Origin: Marseilla massiliensis
GTDB taxonomy: Bacteria > Bacteroidota > Bacteroidia > Bacteroidales > Bacteroidaceae
Length of the DNA stretch: 64,000 nt
Reading direction: 5' to 3'
Assembly: GCF_016899955.1 (NCBI RefSeq)
Contig: NZ_JACJJL010000015.1
Coordinates: 39,061 to 103,060, forward strand
In this document: positions 63,774 to 64,000 of the stretch, piece by piece
Numbering within the stretch: position 1 is the first letter of the stretch
Layout: each line of letters begins with the position of its first letter
Translations under genes and position numbers: made by a program
Notes under the pieces: model-generated
The model's database searches: none
What the model saw: the letters and a program-made list of their open reading frames with translations, nothing else
What the model was told of the DNA's origin: nothing

Positions 63774-64000
63774 ATGGAATTCAAGAAGACTATCATCATA
63801 ACCGGCGGAGCCGGGTTCATAGGCTCACATGTGGTGCGCCTGTTCGTCAACAAATACAGTGAGTGTCACATCATAAATGTCGACAAACTGACCTACGCCG
63901 GCAACCTGGCCAACCTGAAGGACATCGAAGGCCGGCCCAACTACACATTCGTCAGGGCCGACATCTGCGACTTCGACGCCATGCTCGGGCTCATGCGGCG
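63774..64000 (+). CDS. rfbB: dTDP-glucose 4,6-dehydratase, 5' part
   Basis: Second step of the pathway. The 75 codons inside the window give FKKTIIITGGAGFIGSHVVR, the NAD-binding Rossmann loop, then VDKLTYAGNLANLKDIEG and FVRADICDFD, all typical of RfbB. The window ends before the catalytic YxxxK. It completes the rfbACDB set. Confidence 0.93.
   Translation, partial: MEFKKTIIITGGAGFIGSHVVRLFVNKYSECHIINVDKLTYAGNLANLKDIEGRPNYTFVRADICDFDAMLGLMR

Overview
The window comes from a member of the Bacteroidales, most likely a Prevotella-like organism. I base this on repeated TAnnTTTG -7 promoter boxes, weak or absent Shine-Dalgarno sequences, a NusG-like UpxY antiterminator heading a surface-polysaccharide locus, secretion-type C-terminal tails, and families typical of the order (DUF4468, DUF3298, DUF2141, DUF5682, DUF5691). 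Genus is inference.

1-13.8 kb is mostly core chromosome. It holds the end of a Pif1/RecD-type helicase, a YeiH-family permease, mntP, a DUF3298 lipoprotein, rsmG, a metallo-beta-lactamase-fold hydrolase, ruvC, a ModF-like twin ATPase, a secreted protein, a large secreted FN3 protein interrupted by two in-frame stops, a lipoprotein, and a three-gene minus-strand operon (DUF2141, membrane protein, winged-helix regulator).

14.0-17.4 kb is a scar of horizontal elements: a Mu-like prophage fragment (portal tail, MuF head protein with a nuclease-toxin-like C-terminus, cut gpG-like protein), a TOPRIM fragment resembling JetD of Wadjet systems, and a headless DUF4468 gene.

17.4-27.8 kb returns to metabolic genes: DUF1294, glycerate kinase, FKBP, a truncated amidohydrolase, an aldo/keto reductase, a cyclophilin-like protein, an iron alcohol dehydrogenase, an AraC regulator, a BASS/DUF362 deletion fusion, a glutaredoxin-like protein and tag. 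Three promoters here share 21-bp-phased direct repeats whose proximal half-site is always 38 bp upstream of the -7 box, so they look like one AraC regulon.

28.0-36.1 kb has an outer-membrane beta-barrel protein and a tight five-gene minus-strand cassette: SWIM protein, DUF5691, MoxR-type AAA+ ATPase, DUF5682 and VWA protein. I know of no established function for it. DUF5682 carries the two GxxH motifs of the TIKI/TraB enzyme superfamily.

37.2-64.0 kb is a surface-polysaccharide locus. A tyrosine recombinase is followed by a promoter lying between two perfect 18-bp inverted repeats (an invertible promoter, here facing the locus), then an unusually long UpxY-type antiterminator with a probable 3' frameshift. 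An IS66 element follows, then two cargo modules (one a putative AbiC-type phage-defence protein) bounded by repeated IS66 right ends. The polysaccharide genes then run uninterrupted: flippase, pyruvyl transferases, polymerase, acyltransferases, glycosyltransferases, a ferredoxin-like F420-type protein, a radical SAM protein and rfbACDB (dTDP-rhamnose), the last cut by the window end. The 45-57 kb stretch is visibly AT-rich, while the later genes resemble the chromosome, which suggests a swapped central cassette.
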